Assembly (NCBI RefSeq): GCF_029909975.1
Contig: NZ_CP094516.1
Coordinates: 4,464,001 to 4,528,000, forward strand
Origin: Bradyrhizobium sp. ISRA430
GTDB taxonomy: Bacteria; Pseudomonadota; Alphaproteobacteria; Rhizobiales; Xanthobacteraceae
Length of the DNA stretch: 64,000 nucleotides
Direction: 5' to 3'
The position numbers and the translations under genes were made by a program. Of this stretch, positions 9,040 through 17,313 are shown piece by piece. A model generated the notes under the pieces. It worked only from the letters and a program-made list of their open reading frames with translations. It did not search any database and had not been told where the DNA came from. Position 1 is the stretch's first letter, and each line of letters starts with the position of its first letter.

Positions 9040-10133
9040 GGCACGAAGACCATGAAGACGTAGACGGCAAATACCACCAGATGGACCAGTCCGAACAGGA
9101 CGTTGGTCCGACCGGTCCCGAATGTCAGCATGCTCAGCAAAAATGTGAGGAACAGCAACGCCGTGTTCTGCGGGTTCAGGCCCAGCACGAGCGGCTGATC
9201 GAAGGCATAGGTGGCGAGCCCGACCGCCGGAATGGTCAGCCCGATGGTCGCAAGCGAGGAGCCGAGCGCCAAATTGATGCTCTTCTGGAGGTCGTTCTTG
9301 CGCGCCGCCGCGATGGCGGAGACGCCTTCCGGCATCAGGATCAGGAGCGCAACCAGAAGGCCCGCAAACGCGGGCGGAGCGCCGATCATGCCGGCGACGG
9401 CATCGACGACGAGCGAGAATTTCTTGGCGAGGAGAACGACGGTCAAGAGCGAGATCAGGAGCAGCACCAGGCTGAGCGCCAGCATCTTGCCCGACAGATG
9501 GCTCCCGCCACCATCGTCGTCCCCGGTCTGATTGATGAAATAGTCGCGGTGCAGGACGGTCTGCGTATAGAGGAATACGCCGTACAGTACGATCGTCACG
9601 AGGTCGACGAAGCCGAGCTGAAGCGCCGAGTAGAACGGGCCCGGCGTGGTCAGCGTGTAGTTGGGCATGATCAGCGTGATGGTCGCGAGCGCAATCAATC
9701 CGCTGAGATAGACGTTGGCGCCGGAGACCTGAAAGCCCTGCTCGCGGTAGCGCAGGCCGCCGATGAAGACACAGAGGCCGACCAGGCCGTTGCAGACGAT
9801 CATCACGACCGCGAAAACCGTATCGCGCGCGAGTTCGGGCGCCGGCTTGTCGCCCAGCATGATCGTCGTGATCAGCGCGACCTCGATGATGGTGACCGAC
9901 AGCGTGAGCAGCAGCGTACCGAAGGGCTCGCCGATCCGCTCCGCGATCACCTCGGAATGATGGACGGCCGCGAACACCGTGCCGAACAGGATCACCAGAA
10001 GGACGATCGCAAACACGAAGCCCCCGGCCGACAGCATGAAGCCGTAGCCGGTCGCGGTGACGATCAGGAACAACAGCACCGCCAGGGCGGGGAAAATCCA
10101 TGACGACCGCGGCATCGGTCCGTGAGCGCTCAT
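9036..10133 (-). CDS. chaA: Calcium/proton antiporter, ChaA family
   Basis: A 365-residue inner-membrane protein of the Ca2+:cation antiporter (CaCA) superfamily that exchanges Ca2+ (or Na+/K+) for H+. It has 10-11 hydrophobic segments. The two family repeats are visible: GTLLLTLSVTIIEVALI in the N-half (with its acidic residue in the helix) and LILMPEGVSAIAAARKNDLQ followed by NLALGSSLATIGLTIP in the C-half. A hydrophilic loop rich in Asp/Gly (about residues 200-215) separates the halves. The stop lies inside a palindromic repeat. The gene stands alone. Confidence 0.9.
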   Translation of the reverse strand: MSAHGPMPRSSWIFPALAVLLFLIVTATGYGFMLSAGGFVFAIVLLVILFGTVFAAVHHSEVIAERIGEPFGTLLLTLSVTIIEVALITTIMLGDKPAPELARDTVFAVVMIVCNGLVGLCVFIGGLRYREQGFQVSGANVYLSGLIALATITLIMPNYTLTTPGPFYSALQLGFVDLVTIVLYGVFLYTQTVLHRDYFINQTGDDDGGGSHLSGKMLALSLVLLLISLLTVVLLAKKFSLVVDAVAGMIGAPPAFAGLLVALLILMPEGVSAIAAARKNDLQKSINLALGSSLATIGLTIPAVGLATYAFDQPLVLGLNPQNTALLFLTFLLSMLTFGTGRTNVLFGLVHLVVFAVYVFMVFVP

Positions 10134-10195
10134 ATAGACAAATCCTTAAATCGAGCCGGTGCGATTATGCGCGAGAAGATCGCGCGCGTCAGCCC

Positions 10196-10996
10196 TTAGC
10201 TGCCATTGATGAATTGTCGCGCGATCTCCATGGCCCCGAAGGCATCGAGATCGTTGTGTCCGCCACCGGAAAGTCGGACGAGGCGCTTGGGCTCGTGGGC
10301 GAGCGCGAACAGCCGCACCCCAAACTCGATCGGGATAGTCGGATCGTCTGTACCATGCATGATCAGAAGCGGCGCGGTAACGCGGGCGATGCGCTCGTCC
10401 GAGCGAAACTGGTCGCGCATCAACAAGCGGGCCGGCACGAACCGGTAGAGCGAGGCCGCGACGTCGGCCATCGACGTGTAAGGCGCCTCCAGGATCAATT
10501 TGCCGATCGTGTGCTCGGATGCGACCGCAATCGCCACGCCGGTCCCGAGCGAGAAGCCCCAGGCGACGATCCGCTCCGCGGCGTAGCGCGCGGTCGCGAA
10601 GGCGTAAGCGGCCGCCGCGTCACGCAGCAGGCCCTGCTCGCTCGGCGCACCACTCGAGCCGGCATAGCCGCGATAGGACAGCGCGACGAGACCACTGCCG
10701 TCGGCCGTCATGGCCTTGAAGCGACTGACAAGACCGGCGAGATAATCGCCATTGCCGTGAAAATAGAGGATCACGGGACGGCCGGGCTTGGCAGGCACGT
10801 GCCAGACGATCACCTTCTCGCCGTCCGACGTGGCCAGGAGGTGCTCCTCGGCCAGTGAAAATCCTGCGGCGGCCGGCGCCGTCCGTTCGACGGTCGGGAT
10901 CGGAAACAGCATCTCGCGCTGCTTCGCATAGAGCAGGACGAGACCGGCGACATAGCCGGCCGCAGCGAGGATGGCGATCCACTTGATGAAGGTCAT
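10196..10996 (-). CDS. Alpha/beta hydrolase (Bem46/ABHD-like), membrane-anchored
   Basis: A 266-residue alpha/beta-fold hydrolase with an N-terminal membrane anchor (about residues 4-22). The oxyanion region YFHGNGD, the nucleophile elbow GFSLGTG (Ser in G-x-S-x-G), an Asp in MHGTDDPTIP and a His in GGGHNDL give a complete catalytic triad. Overall order and size fit the Bem46/ABHD12-13 type of serine hydrolase that acts on lipid or ester substrates at the membrane. Start at 10996 is taken because the anchor begins there. No obvious partner. Confidence 0.85.
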   Translation of the reverse strand: MTFIKWIAILAAAGYVAGLVLLYAKQREMLFPIPTVERTAPAAAGFSLAEEHLLATSDGEKVIVWHVPAKPGRPVILYFHGNGDYLAGLVSRFKAMTADGSGLVALSYRGYAGSSGAPSEQGLLRDAAAAYAFATARYAAERIVAWGFSLGTGVAIAVASEHTIGKLILEAPYTSMADVAASLYRFVPARLLMRDQFRSDERIARVTAPLLIMHGTDDPTIPIEFGVRLFALAHEPKRLVRLSGGGHNDLDAFGAMEIARQFINGS

Positions 10997-11080
10997 GCAG
11001 GCGACACGAGGCTGAGGCCCAATCCTTCGGCGGGACATCGCGAACGACGCAGCCTCGTCCGAAAGGGCCCGCCACAGGCC

Positions 11081-11251
11081 TCAAGGCTTGCGACGACTTC
11101 GCAGCAATTTCAGGACATCCGGCCGGATGCTCGCCGGAATGTCGCGGCAGCCGCATGCCGCCTTATGGGCCGCATGCCACGCGATGCGCTGCTCTCGCGT
11201 GGCCTTGGGCGGCATGCGATGGGACCGGTGCCACTCCTTGTTCAGGGCCAC
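11081..11251 (-). CDS. Small His/Cys-rich protein at the end of the pnt operon
   Basis: A 56-residue frame starting with GTG at 11251, behind a GAGAGG ribosome site. It has strongly protein-like composition: two Trp-His pairs, THE motif PPKATREQRIAWHAAHKAACGCRD, and a C-terminal basic helix. Cys-Gly-Cys together with five His residues suggests metal binding, though this is inference. It begins only 19 bases after the pntB stop, so it is probably the last gene of that operon. I recall similar short proteins in rhizobia but know no function. An internal ATG at 11215 is an alternative start. Confidence 0.6.
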   Translation of the reverse strand: MALNKEWHRSHRMPPKATREQRIAWHAAHKAACGCRDIPASIRPDVLKLLRSRRKP

Positions 11252-11270
11252 CGGTCCGCCTCTCTCGGTG

Positions 11271-12668
11271 CTACATCGCCTTGACGATGTTCTCGGTGAC
11301 CTTCTTGGCGTCGCCGAGCAGCATCATAGTGTTGTCGCGATAGAACAGCGGATTGTCGATGCCGGCATAGCCGGACGCGAGCGAGCGCTTGATGAACATC
11401 ACCGTGCCGGCCTTCCAGACCTGGAGCACCGGCATGCCGTAGATCGGCGAGGTCTTGTCCTCCTCGGCCGCGGGGTTGGTGACGTCGTTGGCGCCGATCA
11501 CGAAGGCGATGTCGGCCTGCGCGAATTCGGAGTTGATGTCCTCGAGCTCGAACACCTCGTCATAGGGCACGTTGGCTTCGGCGAGCAGCACGTTCATGTG
11601 ACCGGGCATGCGGCCCGCGACCGGATGGATGGCGTACTTCACCTCGACGCCTTCCTTCTTCAGCATGTCGGCCATTTCGCGCAGCGCGTGCTGGGCCTGC
11701 GCCACCGCCATGCCGTAGCCGGGCACGATGATGACCTTGGAGGCGTTCTTCATGATGAAGGCCGCATCGTCGGCCGAACCGAGCTTGGCAGGCTTCTGCT
11801 CGCCCGTGCCGCCGCCAGCAGCCGCAGTCTCGCCGCCGAAGCCGCCGAGGATGACCGAGATGAAGGACCGGTTCATCGCGTGGCACATGATGTAGGACAG
11901 GATCGCACCACTCGATCCGACCAGCGCACCGGTGATGATCAGCGCGGAATTGCCGAGCGTGAAGCCGATACCCGCCGCAGCCCAGCCCGAATAGGAGTTC
12001 AGCATCGAGATCACGACCGGCATGTCGGCGCCACCGATCGGGATGATCATGAGCACGCCGAGCGCCAGCGCGAGGATGACGTTCAGCCAGAAGAACACGA
12101 CGCTGCCGGTGACGACGAGGCCGATGATGCAGGCGACCAGCGCAACCGCGAGCGCGATGTTGATGAGATGCCGCGCCGGCAGGATGATCGGGGCGCCGCT
12201 CATGCGCGCGGACAGCTTCAGGAACGCGATCACCGAGCCGGTGAAGGTCAGCGCGCCGATGGCGACGCCGAGCGACATTTCGACCAGGCTCTGGGTGTGG
12301 ATGTTGCCGGGCGTGCCGATGTCGAAGGCCTCGGGCGCATAGAACGCGCCGGCAGCGACCAGCACCGCGGCCATGCCGACCAGCGAGTGGAAGGCGGCGA
12401 CCAGCTCCGGCATCGAGGTCATCGGCACGCGGCGCGCGATCACCGCGCCGATCGCTGCACCGATGGCGATGCCGACGATGACGAGCAGCCAGGCGAGGCC
12501 GTCCGCCGGCGGATGGTTGGCGAGCGTCGTGGCGACCGCGATCGCCATGCCGATCATGCCGAGAAGATTGCCGCGGCGCGATGTCGCCGGGCTCGACAGT
12601 CCCCGCAGCGACAGGATGAACAGCACACCCGCCACGAGATACAACAATGCAGAGAGATTAGCGTTCAT
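11271..12668 (-). CDS. pntB: NAD(P) transhydrogenase subunit beta
   Basis: A 465-residue subunit of the proton-translocating nicotinamide nucleotide transhydrogenase, which uses the proton gradient to drive hydride transfer from NADH to NADP+. The N-terminal half has eight or nine membrane helices (domain II). The C-terminal ~180 residues are the NADP(H)-binding domain III, with VIIVPGYGMAVAQAQHALRE (the G-x-G-x-x-A/V fingerprint), HPVAGRMPGHMNVLLAEA and GANDVTNPAAEED. Length is normal. It is the third gene of the pntAA-pntAB-pntB operon. Confidence 0.96.
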   Translation of the reverse strand: MNANLSALLYLVAGVLFILSLRGLSSPATSRRGNLLGMIGMAIAVATTLANHPPADGLAWLLVIVGIAIGAAIGAVIARRVPMTSMPELVAAFHSLVGMAAVLVAAGAFYAPEAFDIGTPGNIHTQSLVEMSLGVAIGALTFTGSVIAFLKLSARMSGAPIILPARHLINIALAVALVACIIGLVVTGSVVFFWLNVILALALGVLMIIPIGGADMPVVISMLNSYSGWAAAGIGFTLGNSALIITGALVGSSGAILSYIMCHAMNRSFISVILGGFGGETAAAGGGTGEQKPAKLGSADDAAFIMKNASKVIIVPGYGMAVAQAQHALREMADMLKKEGVEVKYAIHPVAGRMPGHMNVLLAEANVPYDEVFELEDINSEFAQADIAFVIGANDVTNPAAEEDKTSPIYGMPVLQVWKAGTVMFIKRSLASGYAGIDNPLFYRDNTMMLLGDAKKVTENIVKAM

Positions 12669-12706
12669 CTCAGGTCCCCATTATCCCATCAGCCCGAGGT
12701 GGCCGC

Positions 12707-13024
12707 TTACTTCGACTTCTTCTTGTACATCGCCAGCATGCGCTGGGTGACAAGGAAGCCGCCGAAGATATTGATGCAGGCGAAGATCAGCGCGATGAAA
12801 CCGAAGCCCCGCGCCCAGCCTGACCCGCTCGATACATTCGCAACACCGCCCGCGAGCAGTGCGCCGACCACGATCACCGAGGAGATTGCGTTGGTGACCG
12901 ACATCAGCGGCGTATGCAGCGCGGGGGTCACCGACCACACCACGAAATAGCCGACGAAGACGGCGAGGACGAAAATCGACAGCCGGAAGATGAAGGGATC
13001 GACGACCTGTGCAACATGCTCCAT
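12707..13024 (-). CDS. pntAB: NAD(P) transhydrogenase subunit alpha, membrane part
   Basis: A 105-residue membrane subunit corresponding to the C-terminal part of the PntA chain of enteric bacteria. Three hydrophobic helices are present (about 10-32, 40-62, 75-97), with the conserved [26 protein letters not shown] segment. In many alphaproteobacteria PntA is split into a soluble NAD-binding chain and this membrane chain, as here. It lies 11 bases after pntAA and 38 bases before pntB. Confidence 0.95.
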   Translation of the reverse strand: MEHVAQVVDPFIFRLSIFVLAVFVGYFVVWSVTPALHTPLMSVTNAISSVIVVGALLAGGVANVSSGSGWARGFGFIALIFACINIFGGFLVTQRMLAMYKKKSK

Positions 13025-13035
13025 GACGGCTCTCC

Positions 13036-14163
13036 TTAGGCTTTCGGCTGGAAGTTCGGGTGGATGACGGCGCCGTCCTTGGTCAGCGCGGTCGCCTTGA
13101 CGAGCTCGTCGTCCCAGTTCACGGCCAGCTTCTTCTCTTTCTTGTCGACCATAGTCTCGATGAAGGAGAACAGGTTGCGCGCATAGAGGCTGGAGGCCGA
13201 GGCCGCGACGCGGCCGGCGACGTTGGTGTAGCCGACGATCTTGATGCCATCGAGGTCGACGACCTCACCGGCTTTGGCGCCCTCGACATTGCCGCCGCGC
13301 TCGACCGCGAGATCGACCAGCACCGAACCCGGCTTCATCGACTTGACCATCTCGCCTGAGATGAGCTTCGGCGCCGGGCGTCCCGGAATCAGCGCCGTCG
13401 TGATGACGATGTCCTGCTTCTTGATGTGCTCGGCGGTGAGCGCGGCCTGCTTGGCCTGGTACCCCTTCGACATCTCCTTGGCGTAGCCGCCGGCGGTCTG
13501 CGCGTTCTTGAACTCCTCGTCCTCGACCGCGAGGAACTTTGCGCCGAGCGATTCGACCTGCTCCTTGGTCGCGGGCCGCACGTCGGTGGCGGTGACGACG
13601 GCACCGAGGCGGCGCGCAGTCGCGATCGCCTGGAGGCCGGCAACGCCGACGCCCATCACGAACACCTTCGCCGCGGGCACGGTGCCGGCAGCCGTCATCA
13701 TCATCGGGAAGGCGCGGCCGAAGGCTTCAGCGCCCTCGATCACGGCGCGGTAGCCGGCGAGATTCGCCTGCGAGGACAGCACGTCCATCACCTGCGCGCG
13801 CGTGATGCGCGGCATCAATTCCATCGCGAAGGCGGCGATGCCGGCATCGGCCATCGCCTTCAGCGCTGCATCGTTGCCGTAAGGGTCCATGATGGCGATG
13901 ACGAGCGCGCCGCGCTTGTACTGGGCGAGCTCCGATGCTTCCGGCCGCTTCACCTTGATGATGATATCGGCATCCTTCAGCGCATCGGCGCTGACGGTAG
14001 CGCCCACTGCGGTGAATTCGGAATCCGGAAGGCCCGATTTGAGGCCGGCGCCCGGCTCGACGGCAACCTCGGCGCCCAGCGCCTTGAACTTCTTCACCGT
14101 ATCAGGCGAAGCGGCGACCCGCGGCTCTGACGGATCGATTTCCTTGGCAACGGCGATCTTCAT
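13036..14163 (-). CDS. pntAA: NAD(P) transhydrogenase subunit alpha, NAD-binding part
   Basis: A 375-residue soluble domain I of the transhydrogenase, related to alanine dehydrogenase. Seen are the N-terminal [23 protein letters not shown], the NAD-binding Rossmann loop ([26 protein letters not shown]) and the mobile RQD-type region near [18 protein letters not shown]. It binds NADH and passes hydride to NADP+ in PntB. The ATG at 14163 starts the conserved sequence; 12 further residues are encoded in frame upstream. It is the first gene of the pnt operon. Confidence 0.95.
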   Translation of the reverse strand: MKIAVAKEIDPSEPRVAASPDTVKKFKALGAEVAVEPGAGLKSGLPDSEFTAVGATVSADALKDADIIIKVKRPEASELAQYKRGALVIAIMDPYGNDAALKAMADAGIAAFAMELMPRITRAQVMDVLSSQANLAGYRAVIEGAEAFGRAFPMMMTAAGTVPAAKVFVMGVGVAGLQAIATARRLGAVVTATDVRPATKEQVESLGAKFLAVEDEEFKNAQTAGGYAKEMSKGYQAKQAALTAEHIKKQDIVITTALIPGRPAPKLISGEMVKSMKPGSVLVDLAVERGGNVEGAKAGEVVDLDGIKIVGYTNVAGRVAASASSLYARNLFSFIETMVDKKEKKLAVNWDDELVKATALTKDGAVIHPNFQPKA

Positions 14164-14306
14164 AGGTCCTCCGGCGGGCGCGGGACAGCGCACGCACAAA
14201 AAAGTAGCGTTACTCCCGCGACGTTGGATACCGGTTTTGATACCGGCTTGGATGCAAATATTGTGGGCAGCCGCCGCCGCTGGCGTAGGCAGCTACCGAA
14301 GAAGGA

Positions 14307-14459
14307 TCAGGTGAGGAAGATCGCCATCAGGATCACGATGAGCGCGACCGAGGCCGTGCCGTACTTCACCAATTTGATGAAGCCCTCATAGGTCTGCTCG
14401 TGCGCAACGTAGTCGTTGCCGTCGGCGGTGGTGTACGCCACTTCGCTATGTTCAGCCAT
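14307..14459 (-). CDS. aa3-type cytochrome c oxidase subunit IV
   Basis: A 50-residue single-helix protein. The N-terminus (MAEHSEVAYTTADGNDYVAHEQTYEGF) and the C-terminal membrane helix (ASVALIVILMAIFLT) match the bacterial aa3 oxidase subunit IV family, a small accessory subunit of the terminal oxidase in alphaproteobacteria. The start at 14459 begins the conserved part. It is on the same strand as and 143 bases ahead of pntAA; a short direct repeat (GATACCGG twice, four bases apart) lies in this gap. Confidence 0.9.
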   Translation of the reverse strand: MAEHSEVAYTTADGNDYVAHEQTYEGFIKLVKYGTASVALIVILMAIFLT

Positions 14460-14555
14460 GGATGTCCCCAGTCGAAAGTCCAATTCTTCGCTGGCAATAC
14501 CGCAATAAACCGGACAGGGCAACGGCGCGGAGGCGCGGTTTTCCTGCAAATAGGC

Positions 14556-14951
14556 TCATTCGGAATCCCAATTGTCGCGGATCCAGCGCGTGAGGCTCCG
14601 CTCGCTGACTTCGCCTGCGGCGAGTGAGAGGATGATGATTGCAGCTTCCGCGGGATCGGGACTGAAGGCCGCGCTGTTCTTACCCAAGAACACCATCATC
14701 GCCATAAAAGCGATGCGCTTGTTTCCATCGACGAATGCAGGGTTTTTTGCGAGGCCGAATGCATAGGCTGCGGCGAGCTCGTCCAGTGGCGCCTGCTCAT
14801 AGCGCCATTTGTTGATCGGCCGCTCCAACGCCGAGCGCAACATGCCTTCGTCGCGCAATCCTGGCGCACCGCCGAAACGGCGAAGCTGTCGACTGTGAAT
14901 GGCGACAGCTTGCTCGTACGCAATCCAAAGCGGTTCCTGAGGCTCGCTCAT
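14556..14951 (-). CDS. Doc-family toxin (Fic fold) with altered active site
   Basis: A 131-residue protein of the death-on-curing (Doc) branch of the Fic superfamily, whose active members phosphorylate EF-Tu. The fold is complete, including the N-terminal helix with QAVAIHSRQLRRFGG and the motif at 70-79, NPAFVDGNKR. In active Doc proteins this motif reads HxFxDxNKR; here Pro71 (codon CCT) stands at the His position, one base from CAT. The rest of the motif is intact. It lies 13 bases after the antitoxin gene. The ATG at 14951 is preferred over a TTG at 14975 that would overlap the antitoxin. Confidence 0.85.
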   Translation of the reverse strand: MSEPQEPLWIAYEQAVAIHSRQLRRFGGAPGLRDEGMLRSALERPINKWRYEQAPLDELAAAYAFGLAKNPAFVDGNKRIAFMAMMVFLGKNSAAFSPDPAEAAIIILSLAAGEVSERSLTRWIRDNWDSE

Positions 14952-14964
14952 GCGAGTGAGCCAA

Positions 14965-15189
14965 CTATTTTGCAATCGCTGCTAGCGTGTCGCGATATTT
15001 GTCCATGATCTCGTCGGCGATTTCCATCGTCCGCTCGAAGTCAGGATCGTAGGGCAGTGCCTGGAAGCCGCCACCCGGCAACTCCACGATGTGCAGTTGC
15101 TGCCCGCGCTTGAGGTCGAGGCGCTGCATCAGCTCGCGCGGCAACAACAGCCCATCCGAATTGCCGATCTTCTTGATCTCGATCTTCAT
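14965..15189 (-). CDS. MazE/AbrB-type antitoxin
   Basis: A 74-residue protein with an N-terminal swapped-hairpin AbrB/MazE DNA-binding domain: KIEIKKIGNSDGLLLPRELMQRLDLKRGQQLHI. The C-terminal half (YDPDFERTMEIADEIMDKYRDTLAAIAK) is helical and acidic and is the likely toxin-neutralising tail. Partnered with the Doc toxin directly downstream, it makes a type II toxin-antitoxin module of the AbrB-Doc kind rather than the classical Phd-Doc kind. Expression is probably autoregulated through the 30-bp palindrome just upstream. Confidence 0.87.
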   Translation of the reverse strand: MKIEIKKIGNSDGLLLPRELMQRLDLKRGQQLHIVELPGGGFQALPYDPDFERTMEIADEIMDKYRDTLAAIAK

Positions 15190-15208
15190 GGCCGTCTCAC
15201 CGTAGATA

Positions 15209-15238
15209 GATGGCGTTATACATCTGTATAACGCCATC
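15209..15238. promoter_or_regulatory. 30-bp palindromic operator of the toxin-antitoxin operon
   Basis: A perfect inverted repeat with 14-bp arms, GATGGCGTTATACA and TGTATAACGCCATC, around a 2-base centre. It ends 20 bases upstream of the antitoxin start codon. The half-site GTATAAC also provides a -10-like element on the minus strand. This is the expected binding site for the AbrB/MazE antitoxin and its toxin complex. Confidence 0.8.
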
Positions 15239-15299
15239 CGCGGCAGCAGTTCAACAGGTGTTTTACTACATCCTGCCTACAATTGAGGCATCTCCGCGC

Positions 15300-17195
15300 T
15301 CAGCCCATCGCCTCCAGCTCGTCGATCATGCCGGCAATGACCGAGAGCCCGCCGTCCCAGAATTTCGGGTCCTTGGCGTCGAGCCCGAAGGGGCGGAGCA
15401 GCTCGGAATAATGCTTGGTGCCGCCGGCGGCGAGCATGTCGAGATAGCGCTCGGCAAAGCCCTCGGCGGCGTTCTCGTAGACGGCGTAGAGCGAGTTCAC
15501 GAGGCAATCGCCGAACGCATAGGCATAGACGTAGAACGGCGAGTGGATGAAATGCGGGATGTACATCCAGTAGTTCTCATAGCCCGCCTTGATCTCGATC
15601 GCCGGTCCGAGGCTCTCGCCCTGCACCGACAGCCAGATCTCGCCAAGCCGCGTCGCGGTGAGCTCGCCGTTCTTGCGTTCGGTATGCACGGCGCGCTCGA
15701 ACGAATAGAACGCGATCTGCCGCACCACCGTGTTGATCATGTCCTCGACCTTGCCGGCGAGCATCGCCTGGCGCTGCTTCGCACTCTTGGTCTGCGCGAG
15801 CAGCCGCTTGAAGGTCAGCATTTCCCCGAACACGCTTGCGGTTTCCGCGAGCGTCAACGGCGTCGGCGCCATCAGCGCGCCGTTCTTGGCCGCCAGCACC
15901 TGGTGCACGCCATGGCCGAGCTCATGGGCGAGCGTCATCACGTCGCGCGGCTTGCCCTGGTAGTTCATCAGCACGTAAGGGTGCGCCGACGGCGTGGTCG
16001 GATGCGAGAAGGCGCCGGGCGCCTTGCCCGGACGCACCGGCGCATCGATCCAGCGGTCGGCGAAGAAGCGCTCGGCGATCTCGGCCATTGTCGGCGAGAA
16101 GCCGCGATAGGCAGTGAGCACCATGTTCCGCGCGTCCGGCCAGGCGATGGTGTCGGTCGCGGCAAAGGGCAGCGGCGCGTTGCGGTCCCAATAGGCGAGC
16201 CGCTTCTTCTTGAACCAGCGCGCCTTCAGCGCGTAGTAGCGATGCGACAGCTTCGGATAGGCCGCGCGCACAGAAGCGACCAGCGCATCGACCACCTCGC
16301 GCTCGACGCGGTTGTTCAGATGGCGGGAATCCGCGACGTCCTGGAAGCCGCGCCAGCGGTCGGCGATGTCCTTGTCCTTGGCGAGCGTATTGGTGATCAG
16401 CGCAAAGGTGCGCTCATTGGCCTTGAACGTCTTTGCCAGCGCTTCGGCGGCGGTCTTGCGCTTGGCGCCGTCGCGGTCCTGCAACAGGTTCAGCGTCGGC
16501 TCGATCGCGAGCTCCTTGGAGCCGACCTTGAAGCGCAGGCCCGAGATGGTTTGGTCGAACAGCCTGTTCCAGGCGGAATACCCGGTCTGCGCCTTCTCCA
16601 GAAAGAGCTGCTCCAGCTTGTCCTCGAGCTGGTACGGCTTCTCCTTGCGCAGGTCCTCGATCCACGGACGGTAATGCGCGAGCTCGGCGGTTTGCATCGC
16701 GCGGGTCAAAAGATCGTCATCGATGCGGTTGAGCTCGAGCGCGAAAAACAACAGATGCGTGGACGCCGCTGTCAGCCGTTCGGAGACGTCGCCGTAAAAC
16801 TTTGAAATCTTGGGATCAACGCTGTCGCCGGCGTGGACGAGCCCAGCATAGGAGCCGAGACGGCCGGCGAGATCATCGATCGCCTCATAGCGTCGCACGG
16901 CCTCGGCGAGCCATTTTCCGCCATCTTCGTTTGCTGTCCCTGTCGCGAGCTTGCCCTTGTAGTCCGTCTCAAACGCGACGCAATCGGCGTCCATCTTCTC
17001 GAGATCGCGCGCCACTTCCGGCGCATCGATCCCGGAATAGAGATCGGCGAGGTTCCACTCCGGAAGCTTGCCGGTTTTGCTCGCCGGCTTTCTGGAGGAC
17101 TTTGCTTTGGCGGCGTTTTTTTTGGTGTTCGGCTTGCGGAGAGCGGACGTGCTAAGAGCAGACTTGCTAAGTGCAGATTTGGAGCGCGAAGTCAT
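15300..17195 (-). CDS. pepF: M3-family oligoendopeptidase (PepF-like)
   Basis: A 631-residue cytosolic zinc metallopeptidase of the M3B (oligoendopeptidase F) family that cuts short peptides. The zinc site is HELGHGVHQ (HExxH), inside DVMTLAHELGHGVHQVLAA, and the third ligand region EMLTFKRLL follows. C-terminal elements (PHFIHSPFYVYAYAFGDCLVNSLY) match the family. The first ~30 residues are unusual: a low-complexity Lys/Ser repeat (SALSKSALSTSALRKP) made of near-identical DNA units, ahead of LPEWNLADLYSG where homology begins. Divergent from the response regulator gene at 17314. Confidence 0.92.
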   Translation of the reverse strand: MTSRSKSALSKSALSTSALRKPNTKKNAAKAKSSRKPASKTGKLPEWNLADLYSGIDAPEVARDLEKMDADCVAFETDYKGKLATGTANEDGGKWLAEAVRRYEAIDDLAGRLGSYAGLVHAGDSVDPKISKFYGDVSERLTAASTHLLFFALELNRIDDDLLTRAMQTAELAHYRPWIEDLRKEKPYQLEDKLEQLFLEKAQTGYSAWNRLFDQTISGLRFKVGSKELAIEPTLNLLQDRDGAKRKTAAEALAKTFKANERTFALITNTLAKDKDIADRWRGFQDVADSRHLNNRVEREVVDALVASVRAAYPKLSHRYYALKARWFKKKRLAYWDRNAPLPFAATDTIAWPDARNMVLTAYRGFSPTMAEIAERFFADRWIDAPVRPGKAPGAFSHPTTPSAHPYVLMNYQGKPRDVMTLAHELGHGVHQVLAAKNGALMAPTPLTLAETASVFGEMLTFKRLLAQTKSAKQRQAMLAGKVEDMINTVVRQIAFYSFERAVHTERKNGELTATRLGEIWLSVQGESLGPAIEIKAGYENYWMYIPHFIHSPFYVYAYAFGDCLVNSLYAVYENAAEGFAERYLDMLAAGGTKHYSELLRPFGLDAKDPKFWDGGLSVIAGMIDELEAMG

Positions 17196-17313
17196 TGTGC
17201 TGGAAACCTGTGTTCAACGATCGCAGAGATCATCAAGGTTTAAGAGTGCGTTAATCGGCTTCGGCCAGAGTGACCCGATTCGAGACAGATAGTTGTAGCG
17301 TGCGGGGAACACC

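Noticed and set aside
8617..10101. A 494-codon minus-strand frame joining the chaA region to the cupin
   Set aside because: Only its last 94 codons (8617-8901) are a real cupin; the rest overlaps chaA in another frame and is Arg-rich.
11088..12950. A 620-codon plus-strand frame opposite pntB/pntAB
   Set aside because: It is antisense to a clear transhydrogenase operon and rich in Asp/His/Arg with no family resemblance.
14164..14306. Direct GATACCGG repeat as a regulator site for the pnt operon
   Set aside because: Only two short copies, no dyad symmetry and no regulator candidate nearby.
15210..16805. A 531-codon plus-strand frame opposite the M3 peptidase
   Set aside because: Antisense shadow; HExxH and the rest of the peptidase are clearly on the minus strand.
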